DNA of 64,000 nucleotides from an uncultured Alphaproteobacteria bacterium (GTDB lineage Bacteria; Pseudomonadota; Alphaproteobacteria; HIMB59; GCA-002718135). The stretch is from assembly GCA_902577425.1 (NCBI GenBank), contig CACGZD010000004.1:1-64000 (forward strand). The letters are read 5' to 3'. The notes under the pieces are model-generated. The model searched no databases and was not told the DNA's origin. It saw only the letters and a list, made by a program, of their open reading frames with translations. The position numbers were made by a program, and so were the translations under genes. Below, piece after piece: positions 18,686-28,846 of this stretch (positions are counted from its first letter, which is position 1; each line of letters begins with the position of its first letter).

Positions 18686-21346
18686 GCTCTTTTTTATTTT
18701 AGTAATAGCCTTATTAATATTATCCAAACTTAGACCACCAGCTTGTGCAAGATCTTTACGTCCTCCACCGCCCTTTCCTCCTAAAATTATTGAGACATCT
18801 TGAATAATTTTAGAAGAGTCAAAATTATTCATTAAATCATTAGTAGCACCGAGTACAATTGATAATTTATTATCATTTTTAGATATTATTAAAGAAACAC
18901 ACTTTTGTTTATATTTATCTTTTTGATCATCAACAAATTGTTTTAGTAATTTGGGTGGATAATCATCAGCAATCAAATAAACAAATTCAATATCATTTAT
19001 TTTTTCATTAACGATATTTTGTAATATTTGTTCTTTATTTTGATTTTGTTTTTTTAAATCTAAATCTTTCCTTAATTCTTTAATAGAAATAGAAAGATCT
19101 TCATTATTATCAAGATTATAAGAAAAATTTGCATCAAATTTTTGTATTTCCTTTATAAGTTTTTTTATTTTTATTTGATTCTCTTCTTTTTTTTGAGTTA
19201 TTAACTTTATTTGCTCTTGTTTATAATTATTAACAGTAACATTACTTAAAGCTTCTATTCTTCTTATGCCAGAAGCTACACTTGATTGATTAATTATTTT
19301 AAAATCAATTATATCTCCGGTTTTATTAACGTGAGTACCACCACAAAGTTCTTTTGAAAATATCTTATTATTTTCTCTAGTACCCATTGAAATGACCCGA
19401 ACCTCATCACCATATTTTTCACCAAATAAAGCCATAGCTCCTTCATCAATTGCTTTTTGATGATCTATGGTTTTTGTATCTACTAATGTATTAGCTTCAA
19501 TTTCTTTTTTTACATAATTTTCAATTTTAACAATATCTTCTATGCTTATTGGTTCATTATGACTAAAATCAAATCTAAGTTTTTCATTATTAACTAATGA
19601 ACCTTTTTGAGAAACATGATTGCCTAATATTTGTCTCAAAGAAGAATGTAATAAATGAGTAGATGAATGATTGCATTTTATTAATTCACGTTTTTTTATA
19701 TCAATAATAGCATTTACATTATCGCCTTTATTAAAATTACCAATTTTAACCTTGCCGTGATGTAAATAGAAAGATCCAAATAATTTTGTTGTGTCAGATA
19801 CTTCAAAAATATTATTGTTAAAAATAATTTTTCCACTATCTCCTATTTGCCCACCACTTTCAGCATAAAAAGGAGTTTGATTTAAAATGATAATTCCCTC
19901 TTCTTCTTCTAATAGATTCTCAATTTCACTATCTTTTTTAATTATAGAAATAATTTCACTTTCAGACTCTATTTGATCATAACCTAGAAATTCAGTAGAA
20001 TTTAAATGTTCAGTAATTTTAAACCATTTTTTTTGATCTTCTTGATCACCTGTACCCTTCCAATTTTTTCTAGCTCTATCTTTTTGTTCCTTCATTTTCT
20101 TATTGAAAGATTCAATATCAACTTCAATGTTTTTTGATTTTAGGTAGTCTTGAGTTAAATCTAAAGGAAAACCATAAGTATCATATAATTTAAATGCAAT
20201 TTCTCCATCAATTTTTTTAGGTGATAATGAAATAACTTCCTCTAAAAGCTTTAGGCCCTTTTCTACAGTTTCTTTAAATTTTGTTTCTTCATTTATAAAT
20301 GTATTAATGATTAAATCTTCAGCTCTTTTCAATTCAGGATATGAGCCCTTAAAAATATTAAGTAAAGTAGGAAAAACTTTATCAAAAACTGTATCTTTAT
20401 TTCCTAAAGTGTGAGCATGTCTCATTCCTCTTCTCATAATTCTTCTTAAAACATAACCTCTTCCTTCATTGGATGGTGTAACCCCATCTGCAATTAAAAA
20501 AGATGATGATCTTAAATGATCTGCGATAACTCTATGGCTAGGACTATTAGATTGACTATCATCATTTAATAAATCTATAGATTTATTAATTAATGGAATA
20601 AAGAGATCTGTATCATAATTATCATTTGTACCATTTAATAAAGCTGATATTCTTTCTAAGCCCATACCAGTGTCGATAGATGGTTTAGGAAGGTTAATTC
20701 TTTCTGCGGATGTTACTTGCTCATATTGCATAAAAACTAAATTCCAAATTTCTATAAATCTATCTCCATCCTCATCTTTACTGCCTGGAGGGCCACCTGG
20801 ATATTTATCTCCATGATCATAAAAAATTTCTGAACATGGGCCACAAGGTCCAGTGTCACCCATTGACCAAAAATTATCAGAGGTGCTAATTTTTATAATT
20901 TTATCATTAGTTAATCCTGCTATTTTTTTCCAATAATTATAAGCTTCTTCATCTTCATTAAAAACAGTAACAATTAATTTATCTTTATTGATACCAAATT
21001 CTTTAATTATTAAATTCCATGCAAATTCTATTGCATCATTTTTGAAATAATCACCAAAAGAGAAATTACCTAACATTTCAAAAAATGTATGGTGCCTAGC
21101 AGTATACCCTACATTTTCTAAATCATTATGTTTGCCACCTGCTCTTACACATTTTTGTGATGTAACAGCTCTTTTATAGTTTCTTTTTTCTTTTCCTGTA
21201 AAAATGTTCTTAAATTGAACCATACCAGAATTTGCAAACATTAATGTAGGATCATTATGTGGAACTAATGGACTAGAATGAACTATTTCATGTCCATTTT
21301 TACTAAAATACTCCAAAAATGTTGATCTGATTTTGCTGGAATTCAT
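18674..21346 (-). CDS. alaS: Alanyl-tRNA synthetase
   Basis: Class II synthetase charging tRNA-Ala. The aminoacylation domain opens with IRSTFLEYF and has the motif [17 protein letters not shown]. The editing domain carries the zinc-binding HSSTH and CGGTH motifs. The C-Ala region ends [16 protein letters not shown]. The ATG at 21346 is preferred because family members start just before IRSTF; an ATG two codons upstream (21352) is possible. It lies downstream of recA but is separated from it by a strong terminator. Confidence 0.96.
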   Translation of the reverse strand: MNSSKIRSTFLEYFSKNGHEIVHSSPLVPHNDPTLMFANSGMVQFKNIFTGKEKRNYKRAVTSQKCVRAGGKHNDLENVGYTARHHTFFEMLGNFSFGDYFKNDAIEFAWNLIIKEFGINKDKLIVTVFNEDEEAYNYWKKIAGLTNDKIIKISTSDNFWSMGDTGPCGPCSEIFYDHGDKYPGGPPGSKDEDGDRFIEIWNLVFMQYEQVTSAERINLPKPSIDTGMGLERISALLNGTNDNYDTDLFIPLINKSIDLLNDDSQSNSPSHRVIADHLRSSSFLIADGVTPSNEGRGYVLRRIMRRGMRHAHTLGNKDTVFDKVFPTLLNIFKGSYPELKRAEDLIINTFINEETKFKETVEKGLKLLEEVISLSPKKIDGEIAFKLYDTYGFPLDLTQDYLKSKNIEVDIESFNKKMKEQKDRARKNWKGTGDQEDQKKWFKITEHLNSTEFLGYDQIESESEIISIIKKDSEIENLLEEEEGIIILNQTPFYAESGGQIGDSGKIIFNNNIFEVSDTTKLFGSFYLHHGKVKIGNFNKGDNVNAIIDIKKRELIKCNHSSTHLLHSSLRQILGNHVSQKGSLVNNEKLRFDFSHNEPISIEDIVKIENYVKKEIEANTLVDTKTIDHQKAIDEGAMALFGEKYGDEVRVISMGTRENNKIFSKELCGGTHVNKTGDIIDFKIINQSSVASGIRRIEALSNVTVNNYKQEQIKLITQKKEENQIKIKKLIKEIQKFDANFSYNLDNNEDLSISIKELRKDLDLKKQNQNKEQILQNIVNEKINDIEFVYLIADDYPPKLLKQFVDDQKDKYKQKCVSLIISKNDNKLSIVLGATNDLMNNFDSSKIIQDVSIILGGKGGGGRKDLAQAGGLSLDNINKAITKIKKSLEF

Positions 21347-21385
21347 TAGCATGTATTATTACTAGATTTTTAGTAAGTCTAATAC

Positions 21386-21416
21386 AAAAAAAAGGGAGAT
21401 AAACACTCCCTTTTTT
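21386..21416 (-). terminator. Intrinsic terminator after recA
   Basis: A stem GGGAG/CTCCC (21394-21398 with 21406-21410, 7-base loop) is flanked by an A run on one side and a T run on the other. On the minus strand the hairpin is followed by eight U, a standard rho-independent terminator 20 bases after the recA stop. It separates recA transcription from alaS. Confidence 0.85.
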
Positions 21417-21435
21417 AAAAATTTATTAATATTTA

Positions 21436-22524
21436 TTATTCTTCTTTTGTTTTACTATCTTTATTTTTAACTTCACCTTCCATCATAGCTTTTTCAACTA
21501 TTCCAGCATTTAGAAGTATTTTATTTTCTATTTCCTTTTTAATTTCAGGATTTTCTTTAAGAAAAGTTTTAACATTCTCTCTGCCTTGCCCAATTTTTTG
21601 ATTATTGTAAGCAAACCATGAACCAGATTTATCAATAATTTCTGCCTTAACGCCTAAATCAACAAGCTCGCCTAATTTAGAGATTCCTTCTCCATACATA
21701 ATATCAAATTCAACAACTTTAAATGGAGGAGCGACCTTATTCTTAACTATTTTAACCCTAGTTTGATTACCTATAATTTCATCTTTTTCTTTTATAGCCC
21801 CTATTCTTCTAATATCTAATCTAACTGATGAATAAAATTTCAGAGCATTACCGCCAGTTGTAGTTTCAGGACTTCCAAACATTACTCCTATTTTCATTCT
21901 TAATTGATTGATAAAAACAACCAATGTATTTGATTGAGCTATAGAACTAGTTAATTTTCTTAAAGCCTGACTCATTAATCTAGCTTGTAATCCTGGTAGA
22001 GAATCTCCCATATCTCCTTCAAGTTCTGCTCTTGGAACTAGTGCTGCTACAGAATCTACAACCAAAACATCTATACCACCTGATTTGATTAATGAATCTG
22101 CAATTTCTAAACCTTGCTCTCCCGTATCAGGTTGAGAAATTAATAATTCTTCCAAGTTTACACCTAGTTTTTTAGCATAAGCTGGATCTAAAGCATGTTC
22201 AGCGTCTATAAAGGCACAATTTCCTCCTTGTTTTTGCGATTCAGCAACTATGTGGGTAGCTAAAGTAGTTTTGCCAGAGCTTTCAGGTCCATAAATCTCT
22301 ACTATTCTTCCTTTCGGTACTCCGCCAATGCCTAAAGCAATGTCTAGTCCTAATGAGCCTGTTGAAATAGATTCAATTTCCACATTTGTCTTAGAACCAA
22401 GCTTCATGATTGATCCTTTTCCATAGTTTTTTTCAATTAATCCTACGGCAGCTTCCAATGATTTATTTCTGTTTTCTTTATCCATATTATTATTTTCTAT
22501 TACTTTAAATTTAGTTTGAGACAT
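21436..22524 (-). CDS. recA: Recombinase RecA
   Basis: Strand-exchange ATPase and coprotease for LexA. Walker [10 protein letters not shown] is at residues 79-87; loop L2 and the core [18 protein letters not shown] are intact; the tail is acidic and charged as usual. Length 362. The start at 22524 has an excellent ribosome-binding site, so the 13-residue N-terminal extension before the later in-frame ATG is probably real. An alphaproteobacterial LexA box lies about 85 bases upstream, so damage induction is expected. Confidence 0.98.
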   Translation of the reverse strand: MSQTKFKVIENNNMDKENRNKSLEAAVGLIEKNYGKGSIMKLGSKTNVEIESISTGSLGLDIALGIGGVPKGRIVEIYGPESSGKTTLATHIVAESQKQGGNCAFIDAEHALDPAYAKKLGVNLEELLISQPDTGEQGLEIADSLIKSGGIDVLVVDSVAALVPRAELEGDMGDSLPGLQARLMSQALRKLTSSIAQSNTLVVFINQLRMKIGVMFGSPETTTGGNALKFYSSVRLDIRRIGAIKEKDEIIGNQTRVKIVKNKVAPPFKVVEFDIMYGEGISKLGELVDLGVKAEIIDKSGSWFAYNNQKIGQGRENVKTFLKENPEIKKEIENKILLNAGIVEKAMMEGEVKNKDSKTKEE

Positions 22525-22530
22525 TAACTT

Positions 22531-22538
22531 TCTCCTTT
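22531..22538 (-). promoter_or_regulatory. Ribosome-binding site of recA
   Basis: The minus strand reads AAAGGAGA, seven bases before the recA ATG. It is one of the few textbook Shine-Dalgarno sequences in the window and supports the chosen recA start and strong expression. Confidence 0.85.
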
Positions 22539-22607
22539 GTTCCTTAGTTTTTTATTAAGATTCTTGCAAATTTTTGATTTTGTACATGTTTTGTTCTTAT
22601 TTGAAAA

Positions 22608-22622
22608 GTTCTATTTTTGTTC
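22608..22622. promoter_or_regulatory. LexA (SOS) box, GTTC-N7-GTTC
   Basis: Direct repeat GTTC-TATTTTT-GTTC in the recA-dksA intergenic region. This is the established alphaproteobacterial LexA recognition sequence. A further GTTC lies 15 bases upstream (22593-22596). On the minus strand the box follows a TATATT-like -10 candidate, a good place for repression of recA. Confidence 0.82.
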
Positions 22623-22754
22623 TTTTTAAGTATTTAATATAAGTAATTGATAAATATATATATTTTTTTATATTAAAAATTGAATTTATAAATTCAAACA
22701 TTATATTTCTTGAATAATTGATATCTTTTGATATTTGCTCATGTCCAAAAAAAA

Positions 22755-23165
22755 ATGACTAAAATTTCTAAAAACTATAAACCAACAAAAAAAGAAAAAT
22801 TTATGAATGCAAAAATGAAAGAATATTTTCGCATTAAATTAATTGATTGGAAAAAAGATTTACTGAAAGAATCTAGTCAAACTCTAGCTAATCTTCAAAA
22901 AGAAGAAAATACTGCAAAACCCGATGTTACAGATAGAGCCTCAGAAGAAATAGAAAGATCTTTTGAATTAAGAACTAGAGATAGAGAAAGAAAACTGATT
23001 AATAAAATTGATTCTGCTTTGAAAAGAATTGAAGATGGTAGTTACGGATATTGTGATGAAACTGGGGAACCTATAAGTATCAAAAGGCTTGAAGCAAGAC
23101 CAGTTGCTACATTAAGCTTAGAAGCTCAAGAAATGCATGAAAAAGCTGAAAAAAAATTAAATTAG
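22755..23165 (+). CDS. dksA: DksA/TraR family transcription factor
   Basis: RNA polymerase secondary-channel regulator that works with ppGpp. A coiled-coil N-terminal region (about residues 20-100) contains a DVTDRASEE motif resembling the acidic coiled-coil tip of DksA. In the globular domain GYCDETGEPI, only the first of the four zinc cysteines of E. coli DksA remains, as in other alphaproteobacterial DksA proteins. The ATG at 22755 is used; an upstream TTG at 22728 has no support. First gene of a likely dksA-DUF3553-moaA-nadK unit. Confidence 0.92.
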   Translation: MTKISKNYKPTKKEKFMNAKMKEYFRIKLIDWKKDLLKESSQTLANLQKEENTAKPDVTDRASEEIERSFELRTRDRERKLINKIDSALKRIEDGSYGYCDETGEPISIKRLEARPVATLSLEAQEMHEKAEKKLN

Positions 23166-23195
23166 ATATTTTTTTAAGTATATTAGGTAAATCAG

Positions 23196-23390
23196 ATGGT
23201 TGATGAAAATAGGATGGATTTAACTCCAGGTAGTTATGTAATTAACAAAAATAATGTTGAATGGGGTATTGGACAAATACAATCATCAATAGCCAATAAA
23301 ATAACAGTAAATTTTGAAAATGTTGGCAAAAAAGTTATCAATATAAACGAAATTAATTTAGAAGTTATAAATTATAATGACATTAGTTGA
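23196..23390 (+). CDS. DUF3553 family small protein
   Basis: A 64-residue protein with the DUF3553 pattern: PGSYV near the start, then VEWGIGQIQS, a short strand KITVNFEN, and GKKVIN. The fold resembles a small beta-barrel, as in CarD/UvrD-type Tudor-like domains. Function unknown. An AGG upstream of the ATG at 23196 supports this start. Its 3' end overlaps moaA by 14 bases, so it is translationally coupled to cofactor synthesis in this genome. Confidence 0.8.
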   Translation: MVDENRMDLTPGSYVINKNNVEWGIGQIQSSIANKITVNFENVGKKVININEINLEVINYNDIS

Positions 23391-24369
23391 TCAATTCAGT
23401 AGAAAAATAAACTACCTGAGAGTTTCCGTAACAGATAGATGTGATCTTAGATGTGTTTACTGCATGAAAGAAAAAATGACTTTTTTACCAAAAAGTGAAA
23501 TATTAACTCTAGAAGAAATTGAAAGACTTTGTGATAACTTTATTGAACTTGGTGTAAGTAAAATCAGAATTACCGGTGGGGAGCCATTAGTAAGAAGAGA
23601 TATTATTGAATTAATAAAAAAACTAAATTTTAAAAAAAATAAAACTAATTTAAAAGAGATTACATTAACTTCAAACGGAACTTTATTAACAAAATATGCA
23701 AAAGAATTAAAAAAATTTGGAGTTAATCGAATTAATATTTCTCTAGATACTATAAATCCAGACAAATATAAAGAAATTACAAGATTTGGAAATTTAGATA
23801 ATGTAATCAAAGGTATAAAAGAAGCAATAAAGAATAAAATAAAAGTCAAAATAAATGTTGTAGCATTGAAAAACTTTAATGAAAATGAATTAGAAAAATT
23901 GATAATTTGGGCCAACAAATTAAAAATAGATATAACTTTCATTGAAGTTATGCCAATGGACGAAACAGGAGTTGATAGATATCATCAATTTATTTCATTA
24001 GATCAAACTTTTAATAAGCTTAATTCAATTTTTGAATTTAAAAAAATTGATAAAAATACTGGTGGTCCAGCTTTATACTATCAAAGCAAAAAATTATCTA
24101 TAAATGTTGGCTTTATAACACCTTTAAGTAATAATTTCTGTTCATCCTGTAATAGAATTAGAATTACTAGTACTGGAAAACTTTTTATGTGCTTAGGACA
24201 AAATGAATATATTGATTTTAGAGATATCTTAAGAAAAGATTATGGCGATAATTATATTAAAGAAAAAATTAATTATGCTTTAAAAATTAAACCTAAGAGA
24301 CATGATTTTTTAATTGAAGAAAATAATAAGCCTTATATTCAAAGACATATGAATGTTACAGGTGGATAA
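23377..24369 (+). CDS. moaA: GTP 3',8-cyclase (molybdenum cofactor synthesis)
   Basis: Radical-SAM enzyme performing the first step of molybdopterin synthesis from GTP. The SAM cluster is C22-x3-C26-x2-C29. The second cluster is C255, C258 and C272. The C-terminal GG pair needed for activity is present (VTGG). Length 330 is normal. No other moa gene is in the window. It overlaps the upstream DUF3553 gene by 14 bases and nadK by one. Confidence 0.96.
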   Translation: MTLVDQFSRKINYLRVSVTDRCDLRCVYCMKEKMTFLPKSEILTLEEIERLCDNFIELGVSKIRITGGEPLVRRDIIELIKKLNFKKNKTNLKEITLTSNGTLLTKYAKELKKFGVNRINISLDTINPDKYKEITRFGNLDNVIKGIKEAIKNKIKVKINVVALKNFNENELEKLIIWANKLKIDITFIEVMPMDETGVDRYHQFISLDQTFNKLNSIFEFKKIDKNTGGPALYYQSKKLSINVGFITPLSNNFCSSCNRIRITSTGKLFMCLGQNEYIDFRDILRKDYGDNYIKEKINYALKIKPKRHDFLIEENNKPYIQRHMNVTGG

Positions 24370-25127
24370 TGAAATTTTATTTTAATAATTCAAAATCAAA
24401 AGAAGCAATAGAAGCTAAGGAAAACTTAGTATCTAAATATGGACAAAATCAGCCTGAGGATGCAGATATAATAATACCAATAGGCGGAGATGGTTTTATG
24501 CTTAAAAATTTACATGATTTTCATCAATTAAGTAAACCCTTCTTTGGTATAAATTGTGGCTCAGTTGGTTTTCTTATGAATTCTAAAAATGATGAAGATT
24601 TAGAAATATTAGTAAAACAATCACATGAAACAATTTTGTATCCTCTTCAAATGAATGCTACTGATAGTAACAATAAATCTTTTACTTCGATTGCATTTAA
24701 TGAAGTTTCAATGATGAGACAAACTCATCAAGCCTCTAAAATTAAAATTAAGATAAATAAAATTGAACGAATTAAAGAACTTGTATGTGATGGTGTATTA
24801 GTTGCAACTGCTGCAGGTAGTACTGCATATAATCTCTCCGCTCATGGAAGTATCATACCACTTAATTCTAATTTGCTAGCCTTAACTCCTATAAGTGCTT
24901 TTCGCCCTAGAAGATGGAGAGGTGCCCTATTACATCATAATACAAATATAAAATTTGAAGTTATTGATAATATTAATAGACCTGTAAGCGTTACAGCAGA
25001 TCATAGTGAATTTCGAAATATAGTAAAAGTTGATATTATTTCTTCTCAAAAAAGTTCTTGTAAAATACTTTTAGACTCAAAACATTCAATGGAAGAAAGG
25101 GTATTAAAAGAACAATTCTATTCTTAA
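24369..25127 (+). CDS. nadK: NAD kinase
   Basis: Phosphorylates NAD to NADP. The diagnostic GGDGFML motif is at about residues 38-44, and NE-x-S (NEVSMM) plus a D-G-x-x-VAT-x-x-GSTAYNLSAHG stretch complete the nucleotide site. Length 252 matches short proteobacterial forms. The start overlaps the moaA stop by one base (TAATG). It converges on the VOC gene with four bases between stops. Confidence 0.95.
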   Translation: MKFYFNNSKSKEAIEAKENLVSKYGQNQPEDADIIIPIGGDGFMLKNLHDFHQLSKPFFGINCGSVGFLMNSKNDEDLEILVKQSHETILYPLQMNATDSNNKSFTSIAFNEVSMMRQTHQASKIKIKINKIERIKELVCDGVLVATAAGSTAYNLSAHGSIIPLNSNLLALTPISAFRPRRWRGALLHHNTNIKFEVIDNINRPVSVTADHSEFRNIVKVDIISSQKSSCKILLDSKHSMEERVLKEQFYS

Positions 25128-25131
25128 ATTT

Positions 25132-25509
25132 TTAATTTTCAGTAAACACGCAAATTTTATTTCCATCTAAATCTCTAAAATATCCATAATAATTTTCACC
25201 ATGTCTGGGCCCAGGGTCACCTTCATTTATTGCTCCAAGTTCAATAGCTTTTTTATGAATTTCATTAATCTTTTCTGGCGTTTGAGCATCAAATGAAATC
25301 ATCGTTCCATTACCAATTGTAGCTTTATCTTTATTAAATGGGCTCATAATATAAAAATATGCTAACTTGTCTGTTTTTTCTTTTGCATAACCCACATATC
25401 TTCCTTCTTCTTCTTCAACTCTAATAATGTTTAATATCTTTAAAATTTCATCATAAAAATCAGAACTTTTTTTTAAATCATTAGTTCCTAAAGTTACAAA
25501 TCTAATCAT
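25132..25509 (-). CDS. VOC-family (glyoxalase/bleomycin-resistance-like) protein
   Basis: A 125-residue protein with the paired beta-alpha-beta-beta-beta modules of the vicinal-oxygen-chelate fold: VTLGTNDLKKSSDFYDEIL at the start and DLDGNKICVF at the end. The metal site and substrate cannot be read with confidence. It is transcribed alone, 27 bases beyond the tRNA-Leu gene on the same strand. Confidence 0.8.
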   Translation of the reverse strand: MIRFVTLGTNDLKKSSDFYDEILKILNIIRVEEEEGRYVGYAKEKTDKLAYFYIMSPFNKDKATIGNGTMISFDAQTPEKINEIHKKAIELGAINEGDPGPRHGENYYGYFRDLDGNKICVFTEN

Positions 25510-25536
25510 ATGAAAATAGGTTATTTAATTTTTTTT

Positions 25537-25621
25537 TGGTAGCCTCGGCCGGACTTGAACCGGCACTCCCAAAAGGGCAAGGATTTTAAGTCCTTTGTGT
25601 CTACCATTCCACCACGAGGCC
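25537..25621 (-). tRNA. tRNA-Leu (anticodon TAA)
   Basis: On the minus strand an 85-base cloverleaf runs from GGCCTCG (acceptor) to an encoded CCA. The anticodon stem GGA/TCC holds the loop CTTAAAA with anticodon TAA. A long variable arm (CCCTTTTGGG-like) fits tRNA-Leu, and the T arm reads GGTTCAAGTCC. The first acceptor pair is G-U. A T-rich run follows the 3' end. It is the only tRNA seen in the window. Confidence 0.95.
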
Positions 25622-25636
25622 AAAATTATGCATTTA

Positions 25637-26383
25637 TCAGACTATTGAACTTTTTCCACCTAATAATGAAATCATATTTTGAATTTCTTTGGAAATTTCG
25701 TCCAGGTTTCCAATTGTCCAAGAAGAAATAACTATATTTACACCTCCCACTTTTGTAATATAATTAAAAAAAGGATAGCTACCTATACTGCATTCTTTAA
25801 ATTTTTTTTGAATTTTTTCTAAATCTGTTGAAATAGTACTTTCATATAAATTTGTATTAATTGTTATGATTTTTTTTGGGGAACCCTTTTGTATTTTTTC
25901 TAGCAAACTAATGAACATTTTTTGCATAATTTCTGGAACACCTGGTAATACATAAATATTCTTTATAATGAAACCTGGGGCAACAGTAAGAGGATTTTCT
26001 ATTAATTTTGCATTCTCTGGCATTTTTGCCATTTTTTTTCTTCCTTCATTAAACTGACCACTAGGATAATAATTTTCTAATATTTTATAAGCTTCATCAT
26101 GAAAGCAATATTTTAAATTAAATGCTTCAGCAATACTTTCAGAGGTTATATCGTCATGGGTTGGACCAATACCTCCTGTAGTAAAAACATAATCATATTT
26201 TTTATGAAATTCTTTTATATTAATAATGATTGTTTCTTTATGATCATGAATAATTTTAATTTCTTCTAAAGAAATTCCTGATTCAGTAAGTTTTTTTGCT
26301 ATAAAATTTGAGTTTGTATCATGAGTTCTACCAGATAAAATCTCATCTCCTATTACCAGTATTCCTGCTTTTAAAATTGCCAT
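25637..26383 (-). CDS. CinA-like molybdopterin-binding domain protein
   Basis: A 248-residue protein of the MoaB/Mog fold (CinA N-terminal domain). Signatures are ILVIGDEILSGRTHDTNSNF near the start and FTTGGIGPTHDDIT near residue 65. There is no C-terminal nicotinamide-mononucleotide deamidase domain, so this is the short form. The ATG at 26383 is chosen because it precedes the conserved first strand; upstream in-frame sequence is not family-like. Divergent from map. Confidence 0.87.
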   Translation of the reverse strand: MAILKAGILVIGDEILSGRTHDTNSNFIAKKLTESGISLEEIKIIHDHKETIIINIKEFHKKYDYVFTTGGIGPTHDDITSESIAEAFNLKYCFHDEAYKILENYYPSGQFNEGRKKMAKMPENAKLIENPLTVAPGFIIKNIYVLPGVPEIMQKMFISLLEKIQKGSPKKIITINTNLYESTISTDLEKIQKKFKECSIGSYPFFNYITKVGGVNIVISSWTIGNLDEISKEIQNMISLLGGKSSIV

Positions 26384-26471
26384 TATTACTTTTATACAAT
26401 TAAAAGATTCAATTAAATATATATCTGATATCTGTTTAATACTTCTAATTATTAGTATAAAAGAAAATTTG

Positions 26472-27266
26472 ATGCAGTCTAACAATATACCTATTTATAC
26501 ATCTAAAGATTTTGAAGGTATGAGAAAAGCTGGCTCTCTTGCTGCAAAAATATTGGATCAATTAAAATTACTTATTAAACCCGGTATATCTACATTAGAA
26601 ATAAATGATTTTTGTCATGAATTAATTATTAAAAATGATGCTATTCCAGCGCCTTTAAATTATAAAGGTTTCCCTAGATCAATCTGTACATCTGTTAATC
26701 ATGTTGTGTGTCATGGGATTCCAAATGATCAGAAAATATTAAAAGATAATGATATAATTAATGTTGATGTCACTGTTATTTTAAATGGTTGGTATGGTGA
26801 TAGCTCAAGAATGTATGTTGCTGGAAAAATAAACAATAAAATTTATTCACTATTAAAAATAACATATGAGTGCCTACTTATAGGTATAGAAAACGCCTTA
26901 CCAGGAAAACACTTAGGAGATATAGGGTATGAAATACAAAATCATGCAGAAAAAAATCATTACTCAGTTGTAAGAGATTTTTGTGGACATGGAATAGGAA
27001 AGGAGTTTCACACGCCTCCTAGTGTTTTGCATTATGGAAATCTTGGAGAAGGACCAATATTAAAACCAGGAATGTTTTTTACAATAGAACCAATGATAAA
27101 CCTAGGAGATTGGAGAACAAAAATATTAAACGATGGTTGGACAGCTGTTACAAAAGATAAATCTTTGTCAGCTCAATTTGAACATACAATTGGTATAACT
27201 GAAAAAGGTAATGAAATATTTACTCTTTCTCATAATAATTCCGATTTTCCAATAAATCCTTTATAA
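26472..27266 (+). CDS. map: Methionine aminopeptidase, type I
   Basis: Removes N-terminal methionine from nascent proteins. Metal ligands are in the usual blocks: DVTVILNGWYGDSSRMY (two Asp), GHGIGKEFHTPP (His), TIEPMINLG (Glu) and QFEHTIGIT (Glu). Length 264 is normal. The ATG at 26472 is preferred over a TTG one codon earlier. First gene of a rightward run map-purB-bolA-grxD-rarD. Confidence 0.96.
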   Translation: MQSNNIPIYTSKDFEGMRKAGSLAAKILDQLKLLIKPGISTLEINDFCHELIIKNDAIPAPLNYKGFPRSICTSVNHVVCHGIPNDQKILKDNDIINVDVTVILNGWYGDSSRMYVAGKINNKIYSLLKITYECLLIGIENALPGKHLGDIGYEIQNHAEKNHYSVVRDFCGHGIGKEFHTPPSVLHYGNLGEGPILKPGMFFTIEPMINLGDWRTKILNDGWTAVTKDKSLSAQFEHTIGITEKGNEIFTLSHNNSDFPINPL

Positions 27267-27273
27267 GATCTTA

Positions 27274-28569
27274 ATGATTCCAAGATATAATAGACCTGCA
27301 ATTCAATTAATATGGTCAGATGAAAATAAATTTAAAATTTGGACTGAAATCGAATGCTTGATAGCTGAAAAACTTTCTGAACTTGGTGAGATACCAAATA
27401 AAGCAGCAGAAGATATAAGAAAAAAAGCAAAATTTAATATTGATGAAATTAAAGAAATTGAAAAAGAAACGAAGCATGATGTTGTGGCTTATATAAATAA
27501 TGTTAGTACCTATATTGGTGAAAATTCTAAGTATTTTCACTTTGGAGTAACTTCAAGTGATATTGTTGATACTGGATTTTCATATCAATTAAAACAAACA
27601 GCTGAAATTATTACTGAACAGTTAAAAAAATTAATTAATAATTTAAAACAAAAATCTATTGAGCACAAATATACTTTTATGATTGGTAGAAGTCATGGTG
27701 TGCATGCTGAACAGATTTCATTTGGTTTAAAGATGGGTTCTTTTTACTTTGAATTTTTGAGAAATTTAAAAAGATTAGAAATTGCAAAAGAAGAAATTTC
27801 TATTTGTTCTATTTCTGGACCAGTTGGAACTTACAATTCAATAGACCCTAGAATAGAGGAATATGTAGCAAAAAAATTACATTTAAAAACTGAGGACATT
27901 TCAACTCAAGTTATACCAAGGGATAGACATGCATTTTATTTTTCTACTTTAGGGATCATTGCTTCGTCTATTGAAAGATTAGTTATTGAAATAAGACATT
28001 TGCAAAGAACTGAGATTTTAGAAGTTGAGGAATTTTTTAGTTCAGGTCAAAAAGGTTCTTCAGCAATGCCCCATAAAAGAAATCCAATTTTAAGTGAAAA
28101 TTTAACTGGTATAGCTAGATATATAAGAAGTGCTACTGTTCCTACAATGGAAAATATAGCTTTGTGGCATGAAAGAGATATAAGTCATTCTAGTGTAGAA
28201 AGAATACTTGCGCCGGATATCAATATTGCAGTGGATTTTGCATTAAATAGACTTTCTAATATTATTGAAAATTTAATTGTTTACCCAGAAAATATGGAAA
28301 AAAATTTAAATAGTTTAGGAGGGTTACACAAAAGTCAAGACATTTTAAAAGCACTAATTAAAAAAGGACTTTCTCGTCAAGAAGCTTATTTAAATGTACA
28401 ATCTTTGTGCACAAAAGCTTGGAATACAAAAGAAAAATTTATAGAATTATTATTAAAAGATAATAAGATAAATGAATTTCTGAGCGAGAAAGAAATAGAG
28501 AAGCTTTTAACAAATGATGATATAAAAGATAGTATTGATTGGATTTATAAAAATAAATTTAAAATTTAA
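27274..28569 (+). CDS. purB: Adenylosuccinate lyase
   Basis: Acts twice in purine synthesis, splitting SAICAR and adenylosuccinate to release fumarate. The fumarase/ASL superfamily signature SSAMPHKRNP is present near residue 263, with TSSDIVDT and GRSHGVHAE blocks earlier. Length 431 matches the bacterial family. It starts seven bases after map. Confidence 0.97.
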   Translation: MIPRYNRPAIQLIWSDENKFKIWTEIECLIAEKLSELGEIPNKAAEDIRKKAKFNIDEIKEIEKETKHDVVAYINNVSTYIGENSKYFHFGVTSSDIVDTGFSYQLKQTAEIITEQLKKLINNLKQKSIEHKYTFMIGRSHGVHAEQISFGLKMGSFYFEFLRNLKRLEIAKEEISICSISGPVGTYNSIDPRIEEYVAKKLHLKTEDISTQVIPRDRHAFYFSTLGIIASSIERLVIEIRHLQRTEILEVEEFFSSGQKGSSAMPHKRNPILSENLTGIARYIRSATVPTMENIALWHERDISHSSVERILAPDINIAVDFALNRLSNIIENLIVYPENMEKNLNSLGGLHKSQDILKALIKKGLSRQEAYLNVQSLCTKAWNTKEKFIELLLKDNKINEFLSEKEIEKLLTNDDIKDSIDWIYKNKFKI

Positions 28570-28612
28570 TTCTTACTTTTCTTTTGCACATAAATACTTT
28601 ATTTAATATTTA

Positions 28613-28843
28613 ATGCCTTTAGAAAAAAAAATAATTGAAGAACTAATTAAAAGTTCTATTCCAGACGCTAAAGTAATAATTGAGGATTTAAGGGGTGATG
28701 GGGATCATTATAGCGCAACAGTTATTTCAAAAACTTTTGATGGAAAAAGTAAGATAGAGCAACATAAAATGGTATATAACTCTTTAGAGGGTAAAATGGG
28801 TAAAGAATTGCATGCTTTAATGTTAAAAACAAAATTGGAGTAA
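28613..28843 (+). CDS. BolA family protein
   Basis: A 76-residue BolA/YrbA-like protein. The class II-like KH fold is evident in the DLRGDGDHYSATVISKTFDG block and the QHKMVYNSL helix. BolA proteins pair with CGFS monothiol glutaredoxins to handle Fe-S clusters, and such a glutaredoxin gene begins three bases downstream, so the two are almost certainly a functional pair. Confidence 0.93.
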   Translation: MPLEKKIIEELIKSSIPDAKVIIEDLRGDGDHYSATVISKTFDGKSKIEQHKMVYNSLEGKMGKELHALMLKTKLE

Positions 28844-28846
28844 AAT

